Source: Variovorax sp. CF313
GTDB lineage: Bacteria > Pseudomonadota > Gammaproteobacteria > Burkholderiales > Burkholderiaceae_C
DNA: 49,028 nucleotides
NCBI RefSeq assembly: GCF_000282635.1
Contig: NZ_AKIW01000070.1
Span: forward strand, 1-49,028
Direction: 5' to 3'
Numbering within the stretch: position 1 is the stretch's first letter; each line of letters opens with the position of its first letter. Position numbers and translations under genes: made by a program. Below, piece by piece: positions 9,030 through 18,306 of the stretch. The notes beneath the pieces were generated by a model. That model saw nothing but the letters and a program-made list of their open reading frames with translations, ran no database searches and had not been told where the DNA came from.

Positions 9030-9797
9030 ATGAACGCCACCACCCAACCCGAAATCCAGAAGCTCGTCTCCGCCGAGGAGTGGCAACTGCGCGTCGACCT
9101 TGCCGCCTGCTATCGCCTCGTGGCGCTGTACGGCTGGAGCGACCTGGTGTTCACGCACATCAGCGCACGCATCCCCGGCCCGGAGCACCACTTCCTGATC
9201 AACCCCTACGGCCTGATGTTCGACGAGATCACCGCGTCGAGCCTGGTGAAGGTCGACCAGCAGTGCAACAAGATCATCGACTCGCCCTACCCCGTGAACC
9301 CGGCCGGCTTCGTGATCCACAGCGCCGTGCATGCCGCGCGCGAAGACATCCAGTGCGTGCTGCACACCCACACCAAGGCCGGCATTGCCGTCAGCGCGCA
9401 GAAAAACGGCGTGCTGCCCATCAGCCAGCAGTCGACCTTCGTGCTGGCCTCGCTGGCCTACCACGACTACGAAGGCGTGGCCTTCCGCGACGACGAGAAG
9501 CCGCGCCTGCAGGCCGACATGGGGAGCGCCAACTTCCTCATGCTGCGCAACCACGGCCTGCTCACCTGCGGCAAGACCATCGCCGACGCCTTCCTCTCGA
9601 TGTACACCTTCGAGAACACCTGCCAGATCCAGATTGCGGCGCAGTCGGGCGGCAGTGAACTCACGCAGGTGAACCCCAAGATCGTCGAGGGCGTGGGCCA
9701 GGCAATGAAGGTGCAGACCGGCGGCATGGGCGGCCAGTTCGTCTGGCCTTCGCTGATCCGCAAGCTCGACCGCATCGACGACAGCTACAAACAATAA
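9030..9797 (+). CDS. Class II aldolase/adducin family protein
   Basis: A 255-residue protein of the fuculose-phosphate aldolase/adducin fold. Zinc-ligand histidines are visible in VLHTHTKAGIAVSA and in LRNHGLLTCGKTIADAF, both hallmark segments, and the early segment GWSDLVFTHISARIPG is also typical. The family includes aldolases, epimerases and decarboxylases. This longer version without sugar-phosphate-specific cues is common beside oxygenases. AAAGGA lies nine bases before the ATG. It is probably in an operon with the HD protein and may act on its product. Confidence 0.85.
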   Translation: MNATTQPEIQKLVSAEEWQLRVDLAACYRLVALYGWSDLVFTHISARIPGPEHHFLINPYGLMFDEITASSLVKVDQQCNKIIDSPYPVNPAGFVIHSAVHAAREDIQCVLHTHTKAGIAVSAQKNGVLPISQQSTFVLASLAYHDYEGVAFRDDEKPRLQADMGSANFLMLRNHGLLTCGKTIADAFLSMYTFENTCQIQIAAQSGGSELTQVNPKIVEGVGQAMKVQTGGMGGQFVWPSLIRKLDRIDDSYKQ

Positions 9798-9852
9798 GAC
9801 GCGCGCCGCCCGCTGTTTTCGCGGCCGACGGCGCCTGCGCGATGATCGGGCG

Positions 9853-10779
9853 ATGGAACTCCGGCAACTGCGCTACTTCGTCAAGGTCTGCGAGCTTCGC
9901 AGCATGGGCCGCGCGGCCGTGGAGTTGGGGGTGGTCACCTCGGCGCTGAGCCAGCAGATCAGCCGGCTCGAAAGCGAACTCTCGACGCGGCTGCTGCGCC
10001 GCCATTCGACCGGCGTCATGCCCACCGACGCGGGCCTGGCCTTCCTGCACCAGGCGCAGCTCACGTTGCGCCACGCCGACGACGCCGTGCGCGCCGCCCA
10101 GCAGGCGCGCCTGTCGGGCCATGTGAGCGTGGGCCTGGCTCCCACCACCGCCACCGTGCTGGGTGTGCCGCTGATGCAGGCCATGCAGGCGCGTTACCCC
10201 GAAGTGCGCCTGCACATGGTCGAGGCGCTGTCAGGTCACCTCACGACGATGCTGCACGCGCGCCAGCTCGACCTGGCCGTGCTGTTCCAGACCGACACGC
10301 CGCGGCGCTGGAGCGTGGCGCCGCTGCTGGCCGAAAAGCTCTTCGTGATCGCCTCGCCCACGCTGTCACCGCGCCCCACCGGTGCGAAGGTGCGGCTGTC
10401 GCAGCTGGCCGAAGTGCCGCTGATCCTGCCCAGCGGCAGCCACGGCCTGCGAGCCACGCTGATGGCCGCCTTTGCGCGGGCACGCGTGGCGCCGCGCATC
10501 GTGGCCGAGGTCGATGGCCTGGCATTGCTGATGGACGCGGTGCGCGCCGGCCACGGTGCGACCATCCAGCCCGGCGCCGCCACGGCGCGGCACGACCGCG
10601 ACGATCTCGTGCTCACGCAGATTTCCGACGCGCACGTGGGCCGGCGCAACCTGCTCGTGAGCCTGTCGGACGACGAGCTCTCGCCCGCCGCGCTGGCCGC
10701 GCGCGTGGTGGTGGCCGAGACCGCGCGCACGCTGGTGCGCGAAGGCCGCTGGGCCGGCGCAAGTCTTCTCGATCACTGA
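9853..10779 (+). CDS. tcuR: LysR family regulator of the tricarballylate locus
   Basis: A 308-residue LysR protein with N-terminal winged helix (LRQLRYFVKVCELRSMGRAA, then SALSQQISRLESELSTRLLRR) and an effector domain resembling the Nac/TcuR group. It lies immediately upstream of, and parallel to, tcuA and tcuB, the order known from the Salmonella tricarballylate locus. The assignment as TcuR rests mainly on that context. A perfect palindrome, GTGAAG-G-CTTCAC at 10808-10820, sits between it and tcuA and is a candidate binding site. Confidence 0.75.
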   Translation: MELRQLRYFVKVCELRSMGRAAVELGVVTSALSQQISRLESELSTRLLRRHSTGVMPTDAGLAFLHQAQLTLRHADDAVRAAQQARLSGHVSVGLAPTTATVLGVPLMQAMQARYPEVRLHMVEALSGHLTTMLHARQLDLAVLFQTDTPRRWSVAPLLAEKLFVIASPTLSPRPTGAKVRLSQLAEVPLILPSGSHGLRATLMAAFARARVAPRIVAEVDGLALLMDAVRAGHGATIQPGAATARHDRDDLVLTQISDAHVGRRNLLVSLSDDELSPAALAARVVVAETARTLVREGRWAGASLLDH

Positions 10780-10807
10780 ACACCTGTTGCTTCTTTTGGC
10801 CTTTCGC

Positions 10808-10820
10808 GTGAAGGCTTCAC
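10808..10820. promoter_or_regulatory. Palindrome upstream of tcuA
   Basis: GTGAAG (10808-10813), G, CTTCAC (10815-10820) is a perfect 13-base palindrome in the 77-base gap between tcuR and tcuA, 36 bases before the tcuA start. A partly overlapping GCCTT/AAGGC pairing spans 10799-10815. It could be an operator for the upstream LysR protein or a small hairpin; sequence alone does not decide. Confidence 0.45.
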
Positions 10821-10856
10821 TCCCTAAAGTCTCCTGCATTCCAAGGAAACCCACGA

Positions 10857-12284
10857 GTGATAGACGTACTGGTTGTCGGTGGCGGCAACGCTGCGCTGTG
10901 CGCCGCGCTGATGGCGCGCGAGGCCGGCGCTTCGGTGCTGCTGCTGGAGGCTTCGCCCAAAGAATGGCGTGGCGGCAATTCGCAGCACACCCGCAACCTG
11001 CGCTGCATGCACGACGCGCCGCAGGATGTGCTGGTCGATGCCTACCCTGAAGAGGAGTACTGGCAAGACCTGCTGAAAGTGACGGGAGGCCTCACCGACG
11101 AGCACCTCGCGCGGCTGGTGATCCGCGCCTCGTCGAACTGCCGCGACTGGATGCGCAGCCACGGCGTGCACTTCCAGCCGCCGCTGTCGGGCGCGCTGCA
11201 CGTGGCGCGCACCAATGCCTTCTTCATGGGCGGCGGCAAGGCGCTCGTCAACGCCTACTACCGCAGCGCCGAAAGGCTGGGCGTGCAGATCCGCTACGAC
11301 TCGCCCGTGGCCTCGGTCGAACTCGACGGCGACCGCTTCGTTGCCGTGCACACCGAAGCCGGCGGGCGCATCGCGGCAAAAAGCTGCGTGCTGGCCTCGG
11401 GCGGTTTCGAGTCGAACCGCGAGTGGCTGCGCGAAGCGTGGGGCCGAAACGAACGCGGCGAATGGCCGGCCGACAACTTCCTGATCCGCGGCACGCGCTT
11501 CAACCAGGGCGTGCTGCTCAAGCACATGATCGATGCGGGCGCCGACAGCATCGGCGATCCGTCGCAGGGCCACATGGTGGCCATCGACGCGCGCGCACCG
11601 CTGTACGACGGCGGCATCTGCACGCGCATCGACTGCGTGTCGCTCGGCGTGGTGGTCAACCGCGACGCGCAGCGCTTCTACGACGAGGGCGAAGACTTCT
11701 GGCCCAAGCGCTACGCGATCTGGGGCCGGCTCGTGGCCCAGCAGCCGGGGCAGATCGCCTGGTCGGTCATCGATCAGCAAGCGGTCGGGCGCTTCATGCC
11801 GCCGGTGTTCCCCGGCACGCAAGCCAACACGCTCGGCGAACTCGCGCAGAAGCTCGGCCTGGACGAAGCCGCCTTCGTTCGCACCGTGCAGGACTACAAC
11901 GCCGCCTGCCGCGTCGGCCGCTTCGACCACACGGCGCTGGACGATTGCCACACCGAAGGCCTCGCGCCCGCCAAGACGCACTGGGCGCGGCCGATCGACA
12001 CCGCGCCCTTCTACGGCTACCCCCTGCGCCCCGGCATCACCTTCACGTATCTCGGCCTGAAGGTGGACGAGGCCGCCGCCGTGCGCTTCGGCGGCCGGCC
12101 GAGCCCCAACCTCTTCGTGGCCGGCGAAATGATGGCCGGCAACGTGCTGGGCAAGGGCTACACGGCCGGCGTGGGCATGAGCATCGGCACGGCCTTCGGG
12201 CGCATCGCCGGCACGCAAGCGGCGAACGCAGCAAAGAACGTCTCAAAGCAATCTCCGGAGGCCGCCCTTGCAGCAGCTCACTGA
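10857..12284 (+). CDS. tcuA: FAD-dependent tricarballylate dehydrogenase TcuA
   Basis: A 475-residue flavoprotein of the fumarate-reductase/succinate-dehydrogenase flavoprotein group. In Salmonella TcuA oxidises tricarballylate to cis-aconitate. The FAD motif [21 protein letters not shown] begins at residue 4. The C-terminal region [26 protein letters not shown] is the typical flavin-closing segment. The start is GTG at 10857 with AAGGAA about eight bases upstream. It overlaps tcuB by 17 bases. No export signal is seen, consistent with a cytoplasmic enzyme reoxidised by membrane-bound TcuB. Related substrates such as citraconate remain possible. Confidence 0.85.
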   Translation: MIDVLVVGGGNAALCAALMAREAGASVLLLEASPKEWRGGNSQHTRNLRCMHDAPQDVLVDAYPEEEYWQDLLKVTGGLTDEHLARLVIRASSNCRDWMRSHGVHFQPPLSGALHVARTNAFFMGGGKALVNAYYRSAERLGVQIRYDSPVASVELDGDRFVAVHTEAGGRIAAKSCVLASGGFESNREWLREAWGRNERGEWPADNFLIRGTRFNQGVLLKHMIDAGADSIGDPSQGHMVAIDARAPLYDGGICTRIDCVSLGVVVNRDAQRFYDEGEDFWPKRYAIWGRLVAQQPGQIAWSVIDQQAVGRFMPPVFPGTQANTLGELAQKLGLDEAAFVRTVQDYNAACRVGRFDHTALDDCHTEGLAPAKTHWARPIDTAPFYGYPLRPGITFTYLGLKVDEAAAVRFGGRPSPNLFVAGEMMAGNVLGKGYTAGVGMSIGTAFGRIAGTQAANAAKNVSKQSPEAALAAAH

Positions 12285-13500
12285 CCTCGTCGCGCGCGCC
12301 CGTGCCGATGCCGACGGCATCGGCGGCAATCCCACGTCGCGCGTGATCCCGATCCAGCCCGCCCTGCCGCTGACCGCGCCTGAAGGCGAGGTCGCACGCA
12401 TCCTGCAGATCTGCAACGCCTGCCGCTACTGCGAAGGCTTCTGTGCCGTGTTCCCCGCGATGACGCGACGGCTCGAATTCGGCAAGGCCGATACGCATTA
12501 CCTCGCAAACCTCTGCCACAACTGCGGTTCGTGCCTGCATGCCTGCCAGTACGCACCGCCGCACGAGTTCGCGGTGAACGTGCCACAAGCGATGGCGCAA
12601 GTGCGCCTGCAGACCTACCACGACTACGCATGGCCGCCCGTGATGGGCGCGCTCTACAAAAAGGCCGGGCTCACCGTCGCGCTCGCACTGGCGGGCGGGC
12701 TCGCGCTGTTCCTCGTGCTGGCCGTGGCGATGTCGGGCGCGCTGCTGCACGAACCGCTTGCGGGCAACTTCTACGCGATCTTTCCGCACAACTTCCTCGC
12801 CCTGGTGTTCGGCGCGGTGTTCCTGTTCGTGATGTTCGCGCTGGCGATGGGCACGCGCCGCTTCTGGCGCGAGGTGTCGCCCGCGAACGATCCAGGCAAC
12901 GCCCCCGACCTGCCGGGCGTGCGCCGCGCGGCCGGCGCCGAAGCCGCGCACGACGCGCTGCGCCTGAAGTACCTCGACGGCGGCCACGGGGAGGGATGCA
13001 ACAACGACGACGACCGCTTCACCCTCTGGCGTCGGCGCTTCCATCACTTCACCTTCTACGGCTTCATGCTGTGCTTCGCCTCGACCTGCGTGGCGACGCT
13101 CTATCACTACCTGTTCGACCTGCACGCGCCCTACGCGCTCACGAGCCTGCCGGTGCTGCTGGGCGCTGCAGGCGGCATCGGCCTCGCGATCGGTCCCGTC
13201 GGTCTGCTCCGGCTGAACCTGCGTCGCCACGCCGCGCACGGCGACGCGGCGCAGCGGCCGATGGACCGCGGCTTCATCGCGCTGCTGCTGCTCACCAGCC
13301 TCACCGGCCTGGCGCTGCTGGCCTGGCGCGACACCCGCTTCATGGCGCTGCTGCTCGCGGTGCACCTGGGCGTGGTGATGGCGCTCTTTCTCACGCTGCC
13401 CTACGGCAAGTTCGCGCACGGCATCTTCCGCTGCGCGGCGCTGCTGAAGTTCGCCATCGAGAAGCGCCTGCCGAGCCGGCTGCGGCTGGGCGCGGACTGA
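12268..13500 (+). CDS. tcuB: Tricarballylate utilisation protein TcuB (4Fe-4S, membrane)
   Basis: A 410-residue electron carrier that reoxidises TcuA FAD. Two ferredoxin-like cysteine sets are visible near the N-terminus: [15 protein letters not shown] and [17 protein letters not shown]. Several transmembrane helices follow (for example around [21 protein letters not shown], and later segments to residue 390), with His residues suited to haem or quinone contact. The start is TTG at 12268 with GGAGG six bases upstream, inside the end of tcuA; no better start exists. Family and operon position agree. Confidence 0.85.
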   Translation: MQQLTDLVARARADADGIGGNPTSRVIPIQPALPLTAPEGEVARILQICNACRYCEGFCAVFPAMTRRLEFGKADTHYLANLCHNCGSCLHACQYAPPHEFAVNVPQAMAQVRLQTYHDYAWPPVMGALYKKAGLTVALALAGGLALFLVLAVAMSGALLHEPLAGNFYAIFPHNFLALVFGAVFLFVMFALAMGTRRFWREVSPANDPGNAPDLPGVRRAAGAEAAHDALRLKYLDGGHGEGCNNDDDRFTLWRRRFHHFTFYGFMLCFASTCVATLYHYLFDLHAPYALTSLPVLLGAAGGIGLAIGPVGLLRLNLRRHAAHGDAAQRPMDRGFIALLLLTSLTGLALLAWRDTRFMALLLAVHLGVVMALFLTLPYGKFAHGIFRCAALLKFAIEKRLPSRLRLGAD

Positions 13501-13547
13501 ATGCGCGAGACCCTTCACCTCCACAACAACACCGAGACCTCAAGACC

Positions 13548-14516
13548 ATGAACCGACACACCTTCCTTCGCACCACCATCGCCGCACTGATGCTCGCCAG
13601 CGGCGCGGCATCCGCCGCCGAATGGCCGACGAAACCCATCACGCTCGTCGTCCCCTTCGTGGCCGGGGGCACCACCGACATCGTCGCGCGCACCATCGGC
13701 CAGAAGCTCTCCGAATCGCTCAAGCAGCCGGTGATCGTCGACAACCGCGGCGGGGCAGGCGGCACCGTGGGCGCGACCATCGCGTCGAAGGCGCCGGCCG
13801 ATGGCTACACGCTGTTCCTCGCCACCATCGCACACGCGATCGCGCCGGGCCTCTACAAGAAGCTCGCCTATGACTTCCAGCGCGACTTCGATCCCGTCGC
13901 GCTCGCGGCTTCCACGCCCAACGTGCTGATCGTCAACGAGAAGGTGCCTGCACGGACGGTGGCCGAACTCGTCGCGTACATCAAGGCCAACCCCGGCAAG
14001 GTCAACTTCGGCTCGGCCGGCAACGGCAGCACCGAGCACATCTCGGGCGAACTGTTCCGCTCGATGACGAAGACCGACATCGTGCACGTGCCCTACAAGG
14101 GCGGCGCGCCGATGATGGCCGACCTGATGGGCGGGCAGATCCAGATGGCCATCGAGACCAGCCCCTCGGCCTCGCCGCACATCAAGGCCGGCAAGGTGCA
14201 CGCGCTGGCCGTGACCACGAAGGCGCGCTCGCCCGCCTATCCTGGTGTGCCGACGCTCGACGAAGCCGGCCTCAAGGGCTACGACATGACGACATGGTTC
14301 GCGCTCATGGCGCCGCACGGCACGCCGCCCGAGATCGTGCAGCGCCTGAACACCGAACTCGCCCGCGCGGTGCAACAGCCCGATGTGATCAAACGTTTCG
14401 AGGAACAGGGTGTAACGGCCGGGAACATGAAACCCACGGAACTGGCCAACTTCATCGGCACCGAGACGACCAAGTGGGTCAAAGTGGCGAAGGAAGCCGG
14501 CGCCACCGCCGAATAG
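13548..14516 (+). CDS. Bug/TctC family tricarboxylate-type receptor
   Basis: A 322-residue periplasmic receptor. It has a cleavable signal (MNRHTFLRTTIAALMLASG, cut near ASA-AEWP) and the Bug signature WPTKPITLVVPFVAGGTTD with VDNRGGAGG and PADGYTLF. It lies 47 bases after tcuB and is presumably the uptake receptor for the operon's substrate. The membrane partners TctA and TctB are not nearby, which is usual for orphan Bug proteins in this lineage. The Salmonella locus uses an MFS carrier (TcuC) in this role. Confidence 0.88.
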   Translation: MNRHTFLRTTIAALMLASGAASAAEWPTKPITLVVPFVAGGTTDIVARTIGQKLSESLKQPVIVDNRGGAGGTVGATIASKAPADGYTLFLATIAHAIAPGLYKKLAYDFQRDFDPVALAASTPNVLIVNEKVPARTVAELVAYIKANPGKVNFGSAGNGSTEHISGELFRSMTKTDIVHVPYKGGAPMMADLMGGQIQMAIETSPSASPHIKAGKVHALAVTTKARSPAYPGVPTLDEAGLKGYDMTTWFALMAPHGTPPEIVQRLNTELARAVQQPDVIKRFEEQGVTAGNMKPTELANFIGTETTKWVKVAKEAGATAE

Positions 14517-14541
14517 GCGGGCCGGCTCGGACAAGCCCCTA

Positions 14542-14567
14542 CGGCCAGGGCGGAAACCCGCTGGCCG
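14542..14567. terminator. Hairpin after the tcu operon
   Basis: CGGCCAG at 14542-14548 pairs perfectly with CTGGCCG at 14561-14567 around a 12-base loop. It lies 25 bases after the receptor stop and before the beta-glucosidase gene. No T-run follows in the plus direction, so termination efficiency is uncertain. Confidence 0.4.
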
Positions 14568-14601
14568 GGGCCGGCGTGCATTGTCTGCAGAATAGAGGGC
14601 C

Positions 14602-16905
14602 ATGCACGTTCGAAAAGCCGCGGTTCCCGCCCTCGTTTTCCTCCTTTCCGCACTCTCCTTCCCCGCCCTGCTTCCTCCCGCCACTGCGGCGTCCGTTTCC
14701 AAGGACCTTCAACCCTCCCGCTCGCCCGACGCCGCCGAGGCCCGCATCGAATCGCTCATCGCCCGCATGACGGTGCAGGAGAAGGCCGGCCAGCTGAGCC
14801 TCTACGGCCCGGCCGATATCGACACCCCCAACAACCCGCAGGCCGGCTCGCGCAACGTGCAGCAGGAAACCGCCGACGTGCGCGCCGGCCGCCTCACCGG
14901 CCTGTTCAACAACGCGGGCCTCGAAGGCAAGCGGCGGCTGCAGCAGATGGCGGTGAACGAGTCGCGCCTGGGCATTCCGCTGATCTTCGGTGCGGACGTG
15001 ATCCACGGCTTTCGCACCATGTTCCCGATGCCGCTGGCCGAGGCGTCGAGCTGGGAGCCCGCGCTCGCCGAGCGCACCGCGCGCGCCGCGGCGATCGAAG
15101 CCACGGCCGACGGCTTCCGCTGGACCTTCGCGCCGATGGTCGACGTCGCGCGCGACGCGCGCTGGGGCCGCGGCCTCGAAGGCGCGGGCGAAGACGCGTA
15201 CCTCTCCAGGCAGTTCGCCGCCGCGCGCGTGCGCGGCTTCCAGGGCCCCGACCTCTCGCGGCCCGACGCCATGCTGGCCACGCCCAAGCACTTCGCGGCC
15301 TATGGCGCGGCCGAGGGCGGACTCGACTACAGCGTGAGCGACATCTCCGAGCGCACGCTGCGCGAGGTGTACCTGCCGCCCTTCCGCGCGGCGCTGGACG
15401 CGGGCGCGCTGTCGATCATGAGCGCCTTCAACGAGATCGGCGGCGTGCCCTCCACCGCCAATCCCGCGCTGCTCACGGGCGTGCTGCGCGACGAGTGGAA
15501 GTTCAAGGGCTTCGTGGTGTCCGACTACACGGCCGACGAGGAACTGGTGGAGCACGGCTACGCCGCCAACCCGCGCGAAGCGGCCAGGCAGGCCTTCATG
15601 GCCGGCACCGACGTGAGCATGCAGAGCGGCCTGTACGCGCGCTACCTGCCCGACCTGGTAGCGTCGGGCGAAGTGCCGATGGCGCGGCTCGACGACGCGG
15701 TGCGGCGCGTGCTGCGCGTAAAGCAGAAGCTCGGCCTGTTCGACGACCCCATGCGCGGCCTCGACGGCCCGCCTGCCGCGCAACGCACAGAGAACCCCGA
15801 GTTCATCGCGCTGGCCCGCGAGAGCGCGCGCCGCTCCATCGTGATGCTGAAGAACGAGCGCGCACTGCTGCCGCTGTCCAAGGCCGGCACGAAGATCGCG
15901 CTGATCGGCCCCTTCGCCGAGGGCACTGTCGACCTGATGGGCGCCTGGAGCCTGTCCCCGGGCCAGTCGGCGCCGGTGGGCGTCGACCAGGGCCTGCGCG
16001 CGGCACTGGGGGCCGATTCGTCGGTGAACGTCGTGCGCGGCTCGGGCATCGAGTCGGCGTTGCCCGGTGGCATCGACGCCGCGGTGGCCGCCGCGCGCGA
16101 TGCGGACGTGGTGCTGCTGGCCATCGGCGAGAGCCAGAAGATGTCGGGCGAGGCGCGCTCGCGCGCCGACATCGGCCTGCCGCAGGCGCAGCAGGACCTG
16201 GCCGAAGCCGTGGCCGCCACCGGCAAGCCGGTGGTCGTGCTGCTGAGCAACGGCCGCGCGATGGCGCTCAAGGGTGCGGTGCGCGACGCGCGCGCCATCC
16301 TCGTCACGTGGTTCCTGGGCGTGCAGACCGGCAACGCCATCGCCGACGTGGTGTTCGGCGACTTCAATCCGTCGGGCCGCCTGCCCGTGAGCTTTCCGCA
16401 GACGGCAGGACAGGTGCCCTACTACTACGGCCACAAGCGCACCGGCCGCCCCTCGCCCGAGAACGCACCGGGCACGGCCTTCAGGACCCGCTACCTGGAC
16501 GCGACCAACGAGGCGCTCTACCCCTTCGGCTTCGGCATCGGCTATGCACCGGTGCACTACGACGGCGTGGAGCTGAGTTCGGAGCGCCTGCCGCTGTCGG
16601 GCACGCTGCGCGTGCGCGCCACCGTCAGCAACACCGGCCAGCGCGAGGCCGAGGAAGTGGTGCAGCTCTACATCGCCCAGCGCGCCGCCAGCGTGACCCG
16701 GCCCGTGCGCGAGCTCAAGGAATTCCGCAAGGTCGACATTGCGCCCGGCGCATCGACGGTCGTCGAGTTCGCGCTCACGGCCAACGACCTGGCGTTCGTC
16801 GGCCGCGACATGAAGCCGGCCGTGGAGCCCGGCGATTTCGATCTCTGGGTGGGGCCTTCGGCTGCGGGCGGCATTCGCAAGCAGTTCGCTCTCACGCGGG
16901 AATGA
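14602..16905 (+). CDS. bglX: Secreted beta-glucosidase, GH3 (BglX-like)
   Basis: A 767-residue GH3 enzyme. The signal peptide covers roughly the first 30 residues and ends near PPATAAS. The N-terminal TIM-barrel domain holds the catalytic nucleophile Asp308 in FKGFVVSDYTADE. The C-terminal alpha/beta domain follows (SARRSIVMLKNERALLPLSK, about residue 410 on). A fibronectin-III-like domain closes the protein (RVRATVSNTGQREAEEVVQLYI, LKEFRKVDIAPGAS). It probably releases glucose from oligo-beta-glucosides in the periplasm. No sugar transporter is adjacent. It converges with the following carbamoyltransferase gene. Confidence 0.92.
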   Translation: MHVRKAAVPALVFLLSALSFPALLPPATAASVSKDLQPSRSPDAAEARIESLIARMTVQEKAGQLSLYGPADIDTPNNPQAGSRNVQQETADVRAGRLTGLFNNAGLEGKRRLQQMAVNESRLGIPLIFGADVIHGFRTMFPMPLAEASSWEPALAERTARAAAIEATADGFRWTFAPMVDVARDARWGRGLEGAGEDAYLSRQFAAARVRGFQGPDLSRPDAMLATPKHFAAYGAAEGGLDYSVSDISERTLREVYLPPFRAALDAGALSIMSAFNEIGGVPSTANPALLTGVLRDEWKFKGFVVSDYTADEELVEHGYAANPREAARQAFMAGTDVSMQSGLYARYLPDLVASGEVPMARLDDAVRRVLRVKQKLGLFDDPMRGLDGPPAAQRTENPEFIALARESARRSIVMLKNERALLPLSKAGTKIALIGPFAEGTVDLMGAWSLSPGQSAPVGVDQGLRAALGADSSVNVVRGSGIESALPGGIDAAVAAARDADVVLLAIGESQKMSGEARSRADIGLPQAQQDLAEAVAATGKPVVVLLSNGRAMALKGAVRDARAILVTWFLGVQTGNAIADVVFGDFNPSGRLPVSFPQTAGQVPYYYGHKRTGRPSPENAPGTAFRTRYLDATNEALYPFGFGIGYAPVHYDGVELSSERLPLSGTLRVRATVSNTGQREAEEVVQLYIAQRAASVTRPVRELKEFRKVDIAPGASTVVEFALTANDLAFVGRDMKPAVEPGDFDLWVGPSAAGGIRKQFALTRE

Positions 16906-16947
16906 AGCCGTCGACGCCCGTCAGGGGTGGTGTGTCGTGCGGCAGTT

Positions 16948-18243
16948 TCAGTCGAGCCCGTGGAACACGCTGTCGTCCGGCCCGATGTGCGAGGGCGGCG
17001 TCCAGGCGGCGTCGCGCATCGAGCGGCTCACGAGCTTTTCCACGCCCAGCAGCGTGGCGAAGATCGCCATGCGCACGGGAATGCCGTTGTCGGTCTGGCG
17101 GAAGATGGCCAGGCGCGGGTCGTTGTTCAGGTCGACGCTGAGGTCGTGCGAACCCGGGCGGCCGTCGCGCGGCAGCGGGTGCATCACGACCACCTCGGGC
17201 CTGCAGGCCGATTCGACGAGTGCGCGGTTGATCTCGAAGGCGTTGTCGAAGCCCTCCAGCACTTCGTCGTGCGCGAAGCGCTCCTTCTGGATGCGCGTGG
17301 CGTAGATGATGTCGGCGCCGGCCAGCGCCTGCGCCGGCGCGGCCGCGGTCTCGACCACGTGGCCGTTGCGGCTCACGGCGTCCACGATTTCCGCCGGCAT
17401 GGCGAGCGAGGGCGGCGAGATGAGCGTGAACTTCAGCCCCTTGTACAGCGCGAGCAGCTTGATGAGCGAGTGCACGGTGCGCCCGTATTTCAGGTCGCCG
17501 ACCATGGCGATGTGCGCACCGTCCACCAGCTTCCCCAGGCGCGAGAACTCGCGCTGGATGGTGTACAGGTCGAGCAGTGCCTGGCTCGGATGCTCGCCCG
17601 GTCCGTCGCCACCGTTGATGACCGGCACGTTGGTGGCGCGCGCGAATTCGGCGACCGAGCCCTGCTCCGGATGCCGCACCACGATGGCGTCGACATAGCC
17701 GCTGATCACTCGGCTGGTGTCGTAGATCGATTCGCCCTTGGCCATCGACGAGAAGGTGAAGCCGGTGGTGTCGCACACCGAGCCGCCCAGCCGGCAAAAC
17801 GCCGCGCCGAAGCTCACACGCGTGCGCGTGCTGGCCTCGAAGAAAAGATTGGCCAGCACGGCGCCTTCGAGCACGCGGCTGACCTTGCGCCGCCGCGCGA
17901 TGGGCTGCATGACGTCGGCCAGCTGGAACAGTTCGTCGATGGCGTCGCGGTTGAACTGGTTGACAGAGAGCAGGTGGTGCGAGCCTTCAATGGCAAGCGA
18001 CCTTCGCAAGGCGCTTTCATATGCGCTTTGCGTATATTCTGCGCGACGCCCATCCGAAGCCAGGATTTCGCTCACGAAGCGCCGGGCCACTTCGGGCATG
18101 GCCCGGAATTCATTGGACTCGTCGGGTAGCAGCCAGGCGTCGAGCGCCCGTCTGCGGCTGCCGATGCGCTCTGCGAAAGCATCGCGCGTCATGTTGAGTT
18201 GACGCATCGCGTCGCGGAGGAGCACCTGTTGCGGCATGTTCAT
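16948..18243 (-). CDS. pyrB: Aspartate carbamoyltransferase with N-terminal HTH-like extension
   Basis: A 431-residue protein. Residues about 75-400 are a complete carbamoyltransferase: FFEASTRTRVSFGAAF (carbamoyl-phosphate loop), VDAIVVRHPEQGS, GDGPGEHPSQALLDL, MVGDLKYGRTVHSL and VMHPLPR are all intact and closest to the E. coli catalytic chain. The first 60 residues are extra: LRDAMRQLNMTRDAFAERIG followed by SRRRALDAWLLP reads as an XRE-like helix-turn-helix. Starts at 18243 or 18237 are possible; a longer frame from 18279 would run through the operator-like palindrome. No pyrI, pyrC or pyrR is near. It is probably a second ATCase, possibly self-regulating; that role is inference. Confidence 0.85.
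   Translation of the reverse strand: MNMPQQVLLRDAMRQLNMTRDAFAERIGSRRRALDAWLLPDESNEFRAMPEVARRFVSEILASDGRRAEYTQSAYESALRRSLAIEGSHHLLSVNQFNRDAIDELFQLADVMQPIARRRKVSRVLEGAVLANLFFEASTRTRVSFGAAFCRLGGSVCDTTGFTFSSMAKGESIYDTSRVISGYVDAIVVRHPEQGSVAEFARATNVPVINGGDGPGEHPSQALLDLYTIQREFSRLGKLVDGAHIAMVGDLKYGRTVHSLIKLLALYKGLKFTLISPPSLAMPAEIVDAVSRNGHVVETAAAPAQALAGADIIYATRIQKERFAHDEVLEGFDNAFEINRALVESACRPEVVVMHPLPRDGRPGSHDLSVDLNNDPRLAIFRQTDNGIPVRMAIFATLLGVEKLVSRSMRDAAWTPPSHIGPDDSVFHGLD
18017..18038. promoter_or_regulatory. Second copy of the ATCase upstream operator-like site, intragenic
   Basis: TCATATGCGC at 18017-18026 and TTTGCGTATATT at 18027-18038 form an imperfect dyad (TATGCG against CGTATA). Aligned without gaps to the upstream palindrome at 18253-18274, it shares most positions, including a 10-base identical run TGCGTATATT. 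It is AT-rich against the local sequence and lies within codons just after the HTH-like region, 236 bases from the first site. Confidence 0.4.
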
Positions 18244-18254
18244 GGGCCACAAGC

Positions 18255-18273
18255 ATATACTCAATGCGTATAT
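18255..18273. promoter_or_regulatory. Near-perfect 19-base palindrome upstream of the HTH-ATCase gene
   Basis: ATATAC at 18255-18260 and GTATAT at 18268-18273 are perfect arms; inside them CA and TG also pair, leaving one mismatched pair and a central base. It starts 12 bases upstream of the ATG at 18243 on the minus strand and overlaps the most AT-rich stretch, where the promoter is expected. An operator for the protein's own HTH-like domain is a natural reading, but unproven. Confidence 0.55.
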
Positions 18274-18306
18274 TTTCAAAGCCCAAAGAAGCGCCTGCCG
18301 TTTGGG

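Noticed and set aside
18244..18279. Longer N-terminus for the ATCase starting at 18279
   Set aside because: It would place the 19-base palindrome and the AT-rich promoter-like region inside the coding sequence and adds residues without family match.
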